A stretch of DNA of 64,000 bases from an uncultured Carboxylicivirga sp. (GCF_963668385.1 NZ_OY764327.1:6084724-6148723); one strand, 5' to 3'; shown: positions 19,384-28,749, counted from the stretch's first letter. Numbers and translations: made by a program. Notes: generated from the letters alone by a model not told the origin.

Positions 19384-20565
19384 ATGAATTTAAATTATTT
19401 AAAATTAATAGTTGTTATACTAACACTTAGTATATCATTCTATTCTGATGGACAGGAAAAAAAGAAAAAAAAGGGCTTTTTTAATAAAGTGGGTGGTTTA
19501 TTAAAAGGAGAACCAGGAGCATTCGACTTTATGGATGCAGATAAATATTGGAATATGCTCGAAAACCCTGAATTAACAGATCCAGAAAGCGCTAAGCTAT
19601 TTGAAGACTCCCTATTAAGAGTTAGCTTTCAAACAAAACTTTCTGCCTATGATGAATACTACAAAGGTTTCTACATAACAATTCCACGACGAGAAGGACT
19701 TAAATTCGAATCAAGAACAGCGAATTACACGGTCTACTTTAGAGGTATTTCTAAATATCGCTTTTTACCAATGACTGAAGAGGATATAAAAGAAAATTTT
19801 GAACCCTCATTATTAACAACCACCTCACATGTTGATATCGATAAAGAAAAACGAGGAAATCAGGATATAGGTGTTCGTTTGTATTTTAAACCGGATACTT
19901 TTTTTATCAACGGAGAAGGCAACAGGGTTGTTGTTGCAGCTGTTTCAAAAATAAAGGTTGAAGCATTAAGAGAGCCTACTCCCTTAACACTTGGAGAAAC
20001 TACTGATAATCCTCCCTTTGCAGGTCGAACAATTGAAGACACTGAACTATATCGCTTATTTAAGAATAATGTGTTTGATAAGAAAAATGCCTGGCCTAGA
20101 GTATGCATTAACATCACCCATCTTCCAAAGAACTATCAAAAAAATCTCTCTATACTAGATGATAATGAAGAGAGAAACAATATACGATCAATTGCAACTG
20201 CTACTGCCACAATTTGGTATTCAGAAAATGAAAAGATTGAAATTCCAGAATTCACCTATTTCCCTTGTGACTTTGCTGCATTTGATATTGCATTAGCAGA
20301 TATAGGAATCTCATGGGCTTATGGATTAAAAGGTTATGCAACTACAACAAATAATGGCTACAAAAGAACCGGCCCCTTACATCCGAGTAATCCAATACCA
20401 ACCGATCAACAAAATGTAAAAATGTGTATTACCGGTGGATATGGGAATCGATTCTTTGGAGACCTATTATATAAAATGGACTTTAATTGGAATCAGGATG
20501 ACAATCGGGTTTGGTTTAGTGTTGATATTGAAGACAATAAAGAGGATGATAGTGTTGTTTGGTAA
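19384..20565 (+). CDS. Exported protein of unknown function
   Basis: 393 residues, not recognised. A signal peptide (about 1-23, ending SDGQ) precedes a poly-lysine stretch (EKKKKKGFF), a short linker and a beta-rich body. Only a few Cys are present (CINI, CDFAA, CITGG). It follows the GLUG-repeat gene by 168 bp on the same strand and ends in a strong terminator at 20700-20739. The name of the N-terminal helix pattern (FFNKVGGLLKGEPGAFDF) is not known to me. Real coding is supported by length, the signal peptide and the position of the ribosome-proximal ATG. Confidence 0.7.
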   Translation: MNLNYLKLIVVILTLSISFYSDGQEKKKKKGFFNKVGGLLKGEPGAFDFMDADKYWNMLENPELTDPESAKLFEDSLLRVSFQTKLSAYDEYYKGFYITIPRREGLKFESRTANYTVYFRGISKYRFLPMTEEDIKENFEPSLLTTTSHVDIDKEKRGNQDIGVRLYFKPDTFFINGEGNRVVVAAVSKIKVEALREPTPLTLGETTDNPPFAGRTIEDTELYRLFKNNVFDKKNAWPRVCINITHLPKNYQKNLSILDDNEERNNIRSIATATATIWYSENEKIEIPEFTYFPCDFAAFDIALADIGISWAYGLKGYATTTNNGYKRTGPLHPSNPIPTDQQNVKMCITGGYGNRFFGDLLYKMDFNWNQDDNRVWFSVDIEDNKEDDSVVW

Positions 20566-20699
20566 TTCTTGGAAACTTACACAAAAACACAACATTTCGA
20601 AACCACACATAAAGACCTGTTTTCCTCATTTTGTCTAACTAACAAAAACTTAGCCAAGTTTCATTGCATACATTTTTTTTAGTTTGAGAAATAAAAACA

Positions 20700-20739
20700 A
20701 GAGGCTGTTGCAAAAGTAAAATGAACAGCCTCTTTTTTT
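20700..20739 (+). terminator. Rho-independent terminator
   Basis: 10-bp perfect stem AGAGGCTGTT/AACAGCCTCT with a 14-nt loop and a run of seven T residues. It closes the 16009-20565 transcription direction, 134 nt after the last stop. Confidence 0.85.
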
Positions 20740-20847
20740 ATGCTCTATTTATAAGATCAATATTGAGAATTAAAAAAACAGGATTTACAACTCTTTTAGA
20801 ATTGAAAATCCTATTATATTTTTTACTCAATCAGATATCAATCATTA

Positions 20848-23265
20848 TTATTCTGTTTTTACAAGCACTGATGCGTCCACTAACCCTTCAGAACTAACAG
20901 TCAAAAAAACATCACCAGACGTACGTGTACTTTTTAAAACAACCAATGTTCTACCATTCCACGTAGAACAACTATTACCAACATACACCTCTTCATCTTT
21001 TAAATTAGCATTTCCAATACCAACAATTTCACCCTCTCCTTGAATTGAAAAATGCAAAGCAGCTTCTGCATTAGAAACTAACACCCCCTTATCATCCAAA
21101 ATCTCAACCGTAACAAAACTCAAATCTTGGCCATCAGCATTAATACTTGATCGATCAGCAACCAATCTAAGTTGCGAAGCTTCGTTCGATGTTTGTATCA
21201 AGCAGTTTTCTTTCTCCTTCCCTTCTTCTACTCCTACAGCTTTTAATATTCCTGGTACATATTTTACAGCAAAAGTAGCTTTATACTCCTGCTGCTTACC
21301 TGTACATTTTTCTCCAATTAACTTCTCATTAAGATACAATCTAACAGTTGGATATTTTGAATAAACTTCCACATCAATTTCCTTACCTTCAAAACCAGGC
21401 CATGTCCATCGTTCCCATGTTGGCCAAACCGCCCACATTGTAGTTTGAATTGGTCCTTCTGATGGATTTGGCTCCCTTACTGCCATAAATAACTTTTCGC
21501 TTTCGTTCCATAAAATATTTCTATAATGCGATATTGGCTTTCTATGACCGATCAAATCAATATCACCACAATAAGCTCCATGCCAAGGAAAAAAGTCGCG
21601 TTGAAAATGCTGCCCATCCGGCTCACCGGGATAAAAATACCTCCCAATACTAGACTCACCCAAATAATCCATGGCAGTCCAAACAAAATCGCCAATAATA
21701 TAATCATGTGAATGCACCATATTCCAATTATAAAAAGCATCTTTTGGATATGATTCACTCTGAAAAATAATCCTTTTGGGAACACGTTCATGATCCGATT
21801 CTGCTTCGTGCATCATGTAGTTATATCCACAAATATCATGCTCAGCCATTAACGGATCAAAAATCTTCCACCCCTGATTCCAGGATGTCATTGCAGAAGT
21901 TACCGGGCGCGACGAATCTAATTCACGAATATAACTATTTAACATCCAAGCTGTTTCAACAGATTCCGGTTCTGTTCTCTCAATTATTTCATTTCCACTA
22001 CTCCACATAATAATAGAAGGATGATTTCGATCGCGCATAACCATTGAATAAATATCCTTTTCCCACCAATCATCAAATACACTTGCATAATCATGTGGTG
22101 TTTTCTCAACCTTCCAACCATCAAATGACTCATCAATTACCAATAAGCCCAACCTATCACACGCACTCAAAAATGCTTCTGAAGGTGGATTATGCGACGT
22201 ACGAACCGCATTATAACCGGCACTTTTTAATAATTCAACTTTTCGCTCTTCAGCTCTATCATAAGCAGCAGCTCCTAAAACACCATTATCATGATGCACA
22301 CATCCTCCATTTAATTTGATGGTATTTCCATTCAACTCAAATCCTTTTTCTACCGAATAATTGATGGTTCGAATTCCAAACTGATTATAATCCTTATCAG
22401 CCAAAACCTCCCCCATATAAACTTTAGATATAGCATTGTACATATTAGGTAACTCTGGGCTCCACAAATCAGGAGACTGCACTTCAATATTTTGAATTAC
22501 TTCTTTTCGGCTATTAGGGGCCAATTCAACAACGATTTCATCCTTTCCACAATCGTTTTTGTGTTTGTCCTGCAACAGTGTTTGAAGCATGATTTTTTGT
22601 GCTGTATCAAAATCATTTTTCATTATAGTTTTAACTTCAATCGATGCTTTTTCCGAACTAACTTCTGAAGTCGTAATCCCAACACCCCATTTATCAATAC
22701 AAACAGGAGCTGTAACATCCAATCTAACATGACGATAAATTCCAGAACCACTATACCATCTGCAATTTTTTTGTTGCGAATTATCAACCTTAACTGCAAT
22801 CGTATTTCCTTTTCCATAAACCAAATAAGGAGTAATGTCATAATAAAAAGAAGTATAGCCATAGGGATGAACACCCAAAGAATGTCCATTAACAAACACC
22901 TCAGCATTCATATATACACCTTCAAAGTATATGCGTACTTTTTGTCCTTTCCACAAAGCAGGTACCTTAAAAGATTTTCGATACCACCCTATTCCCGAAG
23001 GAAAATAACCACCGTCATTACCAGATGGCGCTTCAGCACTTCGTTGCCCTTCAATACTCCAATCATGCGGTAAATTCAAACTTCTCCATCCATCATCATT
23101 AAAATAAGCCTGCGATGCTTCTGGATAATCACCTAATGCAAACCTCCAATCGAAGTCTAAATTATGGTCTTTTATTAACTTTTGTTGAGTTTCTCCCGTT
23201 TGACATCCCCATAAAACAAGAGCTAACAAAAAAATATTAAGTAATATATAACTAGAGCGATTCAT
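20848..23265 (-). CDS. Glycoside hydrolase family 2 (beta-galactosidase-like) lipoprotein
   Basis: 805 residues. The lipoprotein signal has lipobox LVLWGC (Cys21). The GH2 sugar-binding domain follows (about 35-190; GYTSFYYDITPYL), then an immunoglobulin-like domain, the TIM barrel (about 300-600), and C-terminal DUF4982-like and Ig-like domains. Visible barrel motifs are RTSHNPPS, the acid/base motif SSGNEI, and FQSESYP as the probable nucleophile region. It should remove a terminal beta-linked sugar in the periplasm or at the cell surface; beta-galactosidase is the likeliest activity but GH2 also includes other exo-glycosidases. It stands alone, without SusC/SusD partners. Confidence 0.88.
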   Translation of the reverse strand: MNRSSYILLNIFLLALVLWGCQTGETQQKLIKDHNLDFDWRFALGDYPEASQAYFNDDGWRSLNLPHDWSIEGQRSAEAPSGNDGGYFPSGIGWYRKSFKVPALWKGQKVRIYFEGVYMNAEVFVNGHSLGVHPYGYTSFYYDITPYLVYGKGNTIAVKVDNSQQKNCRWYSGSGIYRHVRLDVTAPVCIDKWGVGITTSEVSSEKASIEVKTIMKNDFDTAQKIMLQTLLQDKHKNDCGKDEIVVELAPNSRKEVIQNIEVQSPDLWSPELPNMYNAISKVYMGEVLADKDYNQFGIRTINYSVEKGFELNGNTIKLNGGCVHHDNGVLGAAAYDRAEERKVELLKSAGYNAVRTSHNPPSEAFLSACDRLGLLVIDESFDGWKVEKTPHDYASVFDDWWEKDIYSMVMRDRNHPSIIMWSSGNEIIERTEPESVETAWMLNSYIRELDSSRPVTSAMTSWNQGWKIFDPLMAEHDICGYNYMMHEAESDHERVPKRIIFQSESYPKDAFYNWNMVHSHDYIIGDFVWTAMDYLGESSIGRYFYPGEPDGQHFQRDFFPWHGAYCGDIDLIGHRKPISHYRNILWNESEKLFMAVREPNPSEGPIQTTMWAVWPTWERWTWPGFEGKEIDVEVYSKYPTVRLYLNEKLIGEKCTGKQQEYKATFAVKYVPGILKAVGVEEGKEKENCLIQTSNEASQLRLVADRSSINADGQDLSFVTVEILDDKGVLVSNAEAALHFSIQGEGEIVGIGNANLKDEEVYVGNSCSTWNGRTLVVLKSTRTSGDVFLTVSSEGLVDASVLVKTE

Positions 23266-23380
23266 AAAACATTTTTTTTAGGAAAGTTATCAAATATGTT
23301 CGAATATTAACTGTATTAATACGTAACCAAAGTCCAACTTACATTCCACAGTAATTAAACGGAACAATAAGGCATATAAG

Positions 23381-23413
23381 AAAAAAGGTTGATAATCTAT
23401 CGACTATCAACCT
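23381..23413 (-). terminator. Terminator of tRNA-Gly/tRNA-Leu unit
   Basis: 9-bp stem AGGTTGATA/TATCAACCT with a 10-nt loop. Read on the minus strand, it is followed by six T residues, 9 nt after the tRNA-Leu 3' end. Confidence 0.85.
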
Positions 23414-23421
23414 GATTAGAG

Positions 23422-23504
23422 TGCCCAAGGCGGGACTTGAACCCGCACGTACATAGTACACACGGCCCTCAACCGTGCCTGTCTACCAATTTCAGCACTT
23501 GGGC
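23422..23504 (-). tRNA. tRNA-Leu (anticodon GAG)
   Basis: 83 nt with the long variable arm of class II tRNAs. Acceptor GCCCAAG pairs with CTTGGGC; the anticodon stem CACGG/CCGTG holds loop TTGAGGG, giving GAG (reads CUC and CUU); the T arm has GGTTCAAGTCCC. It lies 37 bp after tRNA-Gly in the same transcription unit. Confidence 0.96.
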
Positions 23505-23541
23505 TACAGCAAAAAAGGAAGATAAAACTTCCTTTATTTGG

Positions 23542-23614
<73 letters not shown>

Positions 23615-23625
23615 ATTTGCGATTG

Positions 23626-23655
23626 CAAAAGTATAAAAATTCCTCTTTTCAACAA
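23626..23655 (-). promoter_or_regulatory. Promoter of tRNA-Gly/tRNA-Leu
   Basis: On the minus strand: TTG, exactly 19 nt, then TACTTTTG, ending 12 nt before the tRNA-Gly 5' end. Same form as the tRNA-Arg promoter. Confidence 0.8.
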
Positions 23656-23699
23656 TACGATTAATATCCTTTTTATTTAGAAAAAGACGAGAAGTAAGT

Positions 23700-24731
23700 C
23701 TATCTGAGTTGAGCCATGAAGGTACGGCGAATACTAGCTTTTGTATCTAATTTGGCATAAAAGTCTTCTATTTCACTCAAACACCTTTGTTTACACTCTA
23801 TTGACATTTCAGGCAAATCTAAAATCATATTCATGACTTCGGTTTTTGTTTCGGTAAAGAAATCAACCTGTTTTCTTAATTCATCGAATTTAACTCTATC
23901 ACCTTTATAAACTTTAGCTGTTTCAACATTACCAGTAATCTCTTTTCGATAAGGAGGATTTACGAAATATGACATATCAAAATCATATGGCACAGCTATG
24001 TATGGTTTATGGTTATCTTCTTGTACCAATATTACATTGTGCAACATAGGTACCGACCAATCTTCATTGCCAATCATATACTGAAACATCGACATTTTAA
24101 GCATTTCCTGTTCATCAAGTTGATCTAAAGTAACATTCATCAACTTAAGGTTTTTAACACCTAAACGATCAGCCATATCATCTTTATCTTCGATAAAAAA
24201 ACCGTAATTATGAAATGATGAACCATCCACTTCATCAACATAAGTTATATCAACCAAACGAACTTTTAAACTGTATTCCGAAATAGAATTGTAAATACGA
24301 TAAGCGGTGTACTCACGAATAACACTATTCAGCATTTCTTCACTATCCTGACAATGAGTAACCAATTTTATCTTTCTATTATCTTTAAAAATAGTATTAC
24401 CAATATCTTTTTTAGAGAATTTTAATTTTAAGGGAGCAAATTCACATGAAGTTTCTTTCAATCTAAAATTACCACGTACCCTAACTTTAACAGGCAACAA
24501 TACCTCTTTTTTATCTGAGTACACTACCTGACCACTTATATAATCAGCTTCTTTATCGCGCTCGGTATATAATTTATTAAAGTTAGTAACTAAAGTAAGC
24601 TTTAATACGTCGTCTGAGTCAAAAACACCATTTTTACGTACTGTATTAGCATTTATAGTTGATACATAACTTAATACCAAAAACAAAAAAACAAAAGCAG
24701 TTTTAATTCTATTAATTGATTTCATAGTCAT
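23700..24731 (-). CDS. CotH-like (atypical kinase fold) exported protein
   Basis: 343 residues with a signal peptide (about 1-29). Motifs that recall the CotH family are RGNFR (86-90), a helix with EYTAYRIYN, GNEDW (221-225) and YDFD (249-252). In CotH proteins these mark an atypical protein-kinase-like fold with catalytic Asp and metal-binding Asp; here Asp224 and Asp250/Asp252 are the candidates. It begins 15 bp after the VTC-domain gene and is surely cotranscribed. Two in-frame ATGs (24731 and 24725) are possible starts. The CotH assignment is by motif only and the substrate is unknown; an extracytoplasmic kinase-like role is inferred. Confidence 0.62.
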   Translation of the reverse strand: MTMKSINRIKTAFVFLFLVLSYVSTINANTVRKNGVFDSDDVLKLTLVTNFNKLYTERDKEADYISGQVVYSDKKEVLLPVKVRVRGNFRLKETSCEFAPLKLKFSKKDIGNTIFKDNRKIKLVTHCQDSEEMLNSVIREYTAYRIYNSISEYSLKVRLVDITYVDEVDGSSFHNYGFFIEDKDDMADRLGVKNLKLMNVTLDQLDEQEMLKMSMFQYMIGNEDWSVPMLHNVILVQEDNHKPYIAVPYDFDMSYFVNPPYRKEITGNVETAKVYKGDRVKFDELRKQVDFFTETKTEVMNMILDLPEMSIECKQRCLSEIEDFYAKLDTKASIRRTFMAQLR

Positions 24732-24746
24732 GCGAATTTTTATTCA

Positions 24747-25523
24747 TTAACCTACTAAGGATAAACTTTTGCTTGATTGAGCCATTAACTTATTTACACT
24801 GCGTAAACGAGGCTTAAAGTTGTTATACTTAATTTTATGATTTAAAGTAATGGTACCTAAACAATACTTACTTATTGAAAGAGGTAAGAAACCTTCTTTT
24901 TTGATTGTGCGCGCAAATGATGAATAAACATCCTCTCTACTCCTTTTAATCTCAACAATTACACAATTATCAAAATCCTTTCTATTGTGCTTATCATTGA
25001 AACGAATATTTAAATCGATAGTAATTCGCTCGCACGTTTTTTTATTAACCAACGTAATACGTTCAAATTCTGTAGTTAACACAGGTTTTAAATCTTCAGC
25101 AAAATAAGGTGAATTACCATTAACAAACACCTCTTCTAATCCATTAATGCTTTCATCGAATCCTTTAACAGCTACTCGATCTTTATTTGTGCGACACTTA
25201 TCTTTCAATTTTATTTCAAGAAATTTATCACCACTTTCAGCGTATTCTCTGTATCTTATTTTGTACCTGCGAGTCTTTCCATTATGATGTTCATGATACA
25301 TATTTAAGTTATCTGTATCATAATAAGTAGTAAGATATGACAACAATCTTTTGCCCTTAATTTCAACTACACTATAATCTTCAACATGCTGCGACAAGCA
25401 TTTAACCAATGCTTCAGGAGACATTAAGAATTTTGTATCTATCCTGTTCATTAATTTCACTCGTCCCATTTCGTTAAGACTAATCGAATCGTAGAAACTT
25501 ATTACTTTATTTAAAACATCCAT
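24747..25523 (-). CDS. VTC-domain protein (polyphosphate polymerase-like)
   Basis: 258 residues. It carries the VTC/CYTH tunnel-fold pattern: NRIDTKFLM (the first-strand lysine), YYDTDNLNMYHEH, TRRYKIRYREY, KFLEIKLK, RIDL-type strands (ITIDLNIRF) and CVIVEIK. In eukaryotic Vtc4 this fold makes polyphosphate from ATP inside basic residues of the tunnel, and the Arg and Lys residues needed appear to be kept. No membrane segment is present. It is directly upstream of the CotH-like gene. VTC with CotH is a pairing I recall from other bacteria, usually with a DUF4956 membrane protein that is absent here. Confidence 0.75.
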   Translation of the reverse strand: MDVLNKVISFYDSISLNEMGRVKLMNRIDTKFLMSPEALVKCLSQHVEDYSVVEIKGKRLLSYLTTYYDTDNLNMYHEHHNGKTRRYKIRYREYAESGDKFLEIKLKDKCRTNKDRVAVKGFDESINGLEEVFVNGNSPYFAEDLKPVLTTEFERITLVNKKTCERITIDLNIRFNDKHNRKDFDNCVIVEIKRSREDVYSSFARTIKKEGFLPLSISKYCLGTITLNHKIKYNNFKPRLRSVNKLMAQSSKSLSLVG

Positions 25524-26047
25524 AATTTATTATTTTATATGGTCTGACAATTGGAGCTTTTTATTTGCTCTTTTCGCGAGTACAAAAAAGAAACAATTAC
25601 AATTTATAAATCATGATCTATATCAACTCAGAAAAAACAAATAATCATTTTGACACCAATCACCTTACACAAATCCACTAAACAAATCCTTACTCATTGC
25701 TATTCTGATCATTACGAGATATTACAATTTGTAAGCTACTTTCATTTCAACATTATTAATTTTTAATAACATGTTGTTAAACATTTTTATTCATGATAAA
25801 ATTGAAAGTACTCGAATCTTTATTCGTACAACAGGAATATATCAAGCATTAGACCAAAAACACTTTATCACTGAAAAACAACACACTAACATCACAACAC
25901 TTCAAAAAACATGTTCGCTTTCGTACAATTAGATGCACAAAAGCGCACAACAAAAAAATCGGAGTGAAATTTTTATTCCTTTAGGTTAACTTTATTACAT
26001 TTATACCGTATGAACTGATATTTAATGCCCAAAAAACTTATTAGATA
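25524..26047. other. Divergent intergenic region with a near-palindrome
   Basis: 524 bp, AT-rich, no gene found. A near-perfect palindrome, TTTAATAACATGTTGTTAAA (25762-25781, core AACATGTT), is a candidate operator between the VTC/CotH pair and the GH16-like gene. No full Bacteroidota promoter was recognised on either strand. Confidence 0.45.
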
Positions 26048-27502
26048 ATGGCCTCATTTTTAAATTCTCTTTTTGGAAGTAAATACCCGCAAACAGCAAA
26101 ATACGAAGCTGAACAGGAAAGATTAAAAAGCGACTATCAGCGCTTTATCGATTTCCAAAATTCGCAGAACTTCAAAAGGTTTCAGGAGCTTGACACACTA
26201 GTTCATTCTGGTGACTTCATTAAGAAAGTAGAGCAATTAAAAACGGAGAAATTTAAAGACACTCCGGAATATAGAAAATTGAAGGATTTTGAATCCTTAA
26301 AGAAGTCGGCTGATTTAAAAAAATACTTTAAGTACAAAGCTTCTCATAATCCCGAAAGAATTGCAACCATTGAAAAATCTGATTTACTAAAACAGTTTAA
26401 ATCGTTGCAAAAGTGGGTTGAAAGCGCTGAATACAGAGAGGCAAAAGCACAAAAAGATTATAAAAAATCAGAGGCATATATTAAATTCAACGAATTCAAA
26501 AGCCTGCAGAAAGATCCTGATATAAAATTCTATTATAAAGAAACCAACAGGGCCATTTATAAGAACTTTATCAACATTGATAAATCGGAACGATTAGAGT
26601 CATTTGAAAAACTAAAGCAATTAGTTGAATCTGCAGATTTTATTGCATTCAAAACTGATTTAGAAGATCCTAAACGTTTTGAAAAATCAAAAGAACATGC
26701 ACTTATTTCGGAATACGAGGACATTAAAAAGACTCCTGAATATAAATGGTATCAAAAAACTCTGTCGAGTAGCAACCTTAGTGAATTTGATAAATGGCAA
26801 TTAACGTTTGAAGACAACTTCGATAGTGCTAAAATTGACCAAGGGAAATGGATTAATGGCTATTATTGGGGAAAGGCTCTTTTAAACGATGTATATGTAC
26901 TAAAGGAAGAAAGACAATTCTTCAGCGATTCTAACATTCAATTACGAGATAGTGTTGCTCACCTTGTCACAAAAGAAGGTAAGATCAAAGGAAAAATGTG
27001 GGATGATAAACTTGGTTTCGTTCCTAAAGAGTTCGATTATTCATCTGCACTAATCAGCACTGGCCAGAGTTTCAGACAACTTTATGGTAAGTTCGAAGCA
27101 AAAGTAAAAGTAGAAGATTCAGCGCCCTTAAATCATGCATTTTGGATGGTTGGCGAAAGCATTGCACCTCAAATTGACATTTTCCGTTTTTCTGATGGTG
27201 GAGCAAAGCACTTCAAAGCCGGAAGTCATTTCTTAGATACTAGTAACAAACCCTCACACGCACTGTCAACTGTTAACGGAATTAAATTTGATTCTGACTA
27301 CTATATTTACGGATTAGAATGGACTAAAGATAAACTAACTTGGACCGTTAATGGAGTTAAAGTTCACGAACAAACTCAAAACATTCCACAACATCCAATG
27401 TATTTAGTATTCAGCTCACACTTAATGGAAGATGTTGAAAAAATAAAACTTCCTTCATCGTTAAGTATCGATTGGATAAGATGCTATCAATACAAAGCAT
27501 AA
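26048..27502 (+). CDS. Helical-repeat protein fused to a GH16-like domain lacking catalytic residues
   Basis: 484 residues with no signal peptide, so probably cytoplasmic. Residues 42-237 hold three charged helical repeats of about 70 residues: units open with FKRFQELDTLV (42), LKQFKSLQKWV (114) and LESFEKLKQLV (183), and close with DFESLKK (80), EFKSLQK (149) and EYEDIKK (222). Residues 251-484 form a GH16/laminarinase-like beta-jellyroll (FEDNFDS, ALISTGQSFRQLYGKFEAKV, AFWM, YGLEWTKDKLTWTVNG, IDWIRCYQ). The GH16 active-site pattern E-x-D-x-x-E is here QIDIFR: both glutamates are replaced (Gln375, Arg380). It is thus likely a binding rather than cutting module. Confidence 0.85.
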   Translation: MASFLNSLFGSKYPQTAKYEAEQERLKSDYQRFIDFQNSQNFKRFQELDTLVHSGDFIKKVEQLKTEKFKDTPEYRKLKDFESLKKSADLKKYFKYKASHNPERIATIEKSDLLKQFKSLQKWVESAEYREAKAQKDYKKSEAYIKFNEFKSLQKDPDIKFYYKETNRAIYKNFINIDKSERLESFEKLKQLVESADFIAFKTDLEDPKRFEKSKEHALISEYEDIKKTPEYKWYQKTLSSSNLSEFDKWQLTFEDNFDSAKIDQGKWINGYYWGKALLNDVYVLKEERQFFSDSNIQLRDSVAHLVTKEGKIKGKMWDDKLGFVPKEFDYSSALISTGQSFRQLYGKFEAKVKVEDSAPLNHAFWMVGESIAPQIDIFRFSDGGAKHFKAGSHFLDTSNKPSHALSTVNGIKFDSDYYIYGLEWTKDKLTWTVNGVKVHEQTQNIPQHPMYLVFSSHLMEDVEKIKLPSSLSIDWIRCYQYKA

Positions 27503-27517
27503 ATATTTAAAGCACAT

Positions 27518-27555
27518 AAAAAAAGCGGGATTAAAAATTCAATCCCGCTTTTTTT
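27518..27555. terminator. Bidirectional rho-independent terminator
   Basis: 13-bp perfect stem AAAAAGCGGGATT/AATCCCGCTTTTT with an 8-nt loop, between convergent genes ending at 27502 and 27554. Confidence 0.92.
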
Positions 27556-28693
27556 ATTCCTTAGGTAAGGTGAAACGCTTCCAAAAACCATCATCAGAAC
27601 TGATGGCAGTATAGTAATCTCTTCCTTTTACTTCTACTTCAGCAGTTGTTTTAAAATCATAATTAATCCAGGTCATAACAATCGAATTTGATTTCGATGA
27701 TCCTGAATATTCAATTTTACTTAGTGCATATTTTCCATCAATAGCTTTTCGGTAGTTACTGATTACTTTATACGTATAGTTTCCATCACCACTTACTAAT
27801 CCAGATGATCGGCCAGCATGATGATAACCTTTACTGGTTACTTCTAATTCGTTCCGCAAAACAGCATAATCGACGGAAGAAATATAAATAACACCTTGAT
27901 AAGAAAGAACCTGCTCATCACCTGTTGCTGCAAAGTCTGGTTTATCTAATTTGTACTTAATAATCCAAACCGAATCATTTTTTTCGTTGTTTTCTTGCAG
28001 CAATTCTAATTCAAACAGATCAACCACATCCACATCTAACACATTACCACGAGTCCTTACTACATCAAATTCCAATACATCATCAGCGTACAACATTCCA
28101 TTTAGTAACGGTTTTTGATTAAAATTTCTTCGCACTTCACCAACCTCAAATTTTCTATTCTTATATCCATCATTATAGCTTCTATCGCCATAGCCACTCG
28201 CATCTAAATACTTTAGAGCAGTTTCTGTGGTATTCTTACCATTTATCGTTTGCATATAATAAACCGTAGATCCATATGCTTTTGAGTAATTATCCGGTAT
28301 CATATTAGAAGCCGTTTTTATTATACCGTATAATCGCTTGGATTCAGCTTTAACTTCCACTTGATCGATACCATAGCTTTGCTGAACCAATTTCACATCA
28401 ACACCCGTTTCACTAACCAAATCTTCCACCCGCAACTCTTTCGGTTGATATCCAACTGCAGATATCCGTACCGCATAATTTTTAAATTCTTCACTAATGG
28501 TCAACTCAAAGCCTCCATTAAAATCAGTTGCAGTCCCCATAAAAGAACCAACTACACCAATATTGGCAAACTCAACGGGTTGATTTGTTTCTGCATCTAG
28601 TACTTTTCCTTTTAAAGTTACATTCTGAGCAAAACTTGTTCCTCCAATAATTAAAAATAACAGCAGTATGGCTTTTGAAATTCGAATTTGCAT
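27554..28693 (-). CDS. Exported carboxypeptidase-regulatory-like domain protein
   Basis: 379 residues. The signal peptide (about 1-22, ending SFAQ) is followed by a CarboxypepD_reg-like domain (about 24-115; LKGKVLDAETNQPVEFANI, GTATDFNGGFEL, SAVGYQPKEL) and a beta-rich C-terminal domain of about 260 residues with no enzymatic motif. Same architecture as the protein at 7176-8480, though not closely similar in sequence. Divergent from the coiled-coil lipoprotein gene, whose promoter overlaps this gene's first codons. Envelope protein of unknown function. Confidence 0.7.
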   Translation of the reverse strand: MQIRISKAILLLFLIIGGTSFAQNVTLKGKVLDAETNQPVEFANIGVVGSFMGTATDFNGGFELTISEEFKNYAVRISAVGYQPKELRVEDLVSETGVDVKLVQQSYGIDQVEVKAESKRLYGIIKTASNMIPDNYSKAYGSTVYYMQTINGKNTTETALKYLDASGYGDRSYNDGYKNRKFEVGEVRRNFNQKPLLNGMLYADDVLEFDVVRTRGNVLDVDVVDLFELELLQENNEKNDSVWIIKYKLDKPDFAATGDEQVLSYQGVIYISSVDYAVLRNELEVTSKGYHHAGRSSGLVSGDGNYTYKVISNYRKAIDGKYALSKIEYSGSSKSNSIVMTWINYDFKTTAEVEVKGRDYYTAISSDDGFWKRFTLPKE

Positions 28694-28716
28694 TGTTGAA
28701 GTTTTTTATAATTTTG
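28687..28716 (+). promoter_or_regulatory. Promoter of the coiled-coil lipoprotein gene
   Basis: TTTG (28687-28690), 18 nt, TAATTTTG (28709-28716), 33 nt before the proposed ATG at 28750. This placement also argues against the upstream ATG at 28675, which would precede the promoter. Confidence 0.6.
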
Positions 28717-28749
28717 ATAAAATTAAAAATCATTTTTAAAGTGTTGGCC

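Noticed and set aside
22044..22319. His-rich open frame and other open frames opposite the GH2 gene
   Set aside because: They are antisense shadows of the GH2 coding sequence with low-complexity translations.
28675..28749. N-terminal extension of the coiled-coil lipoprotein
   Set aside because: It would overlap the divergent gene start and the promoter, and would bury the lipobox; the ATG at 28750 gives a normal lipoprotein signal.
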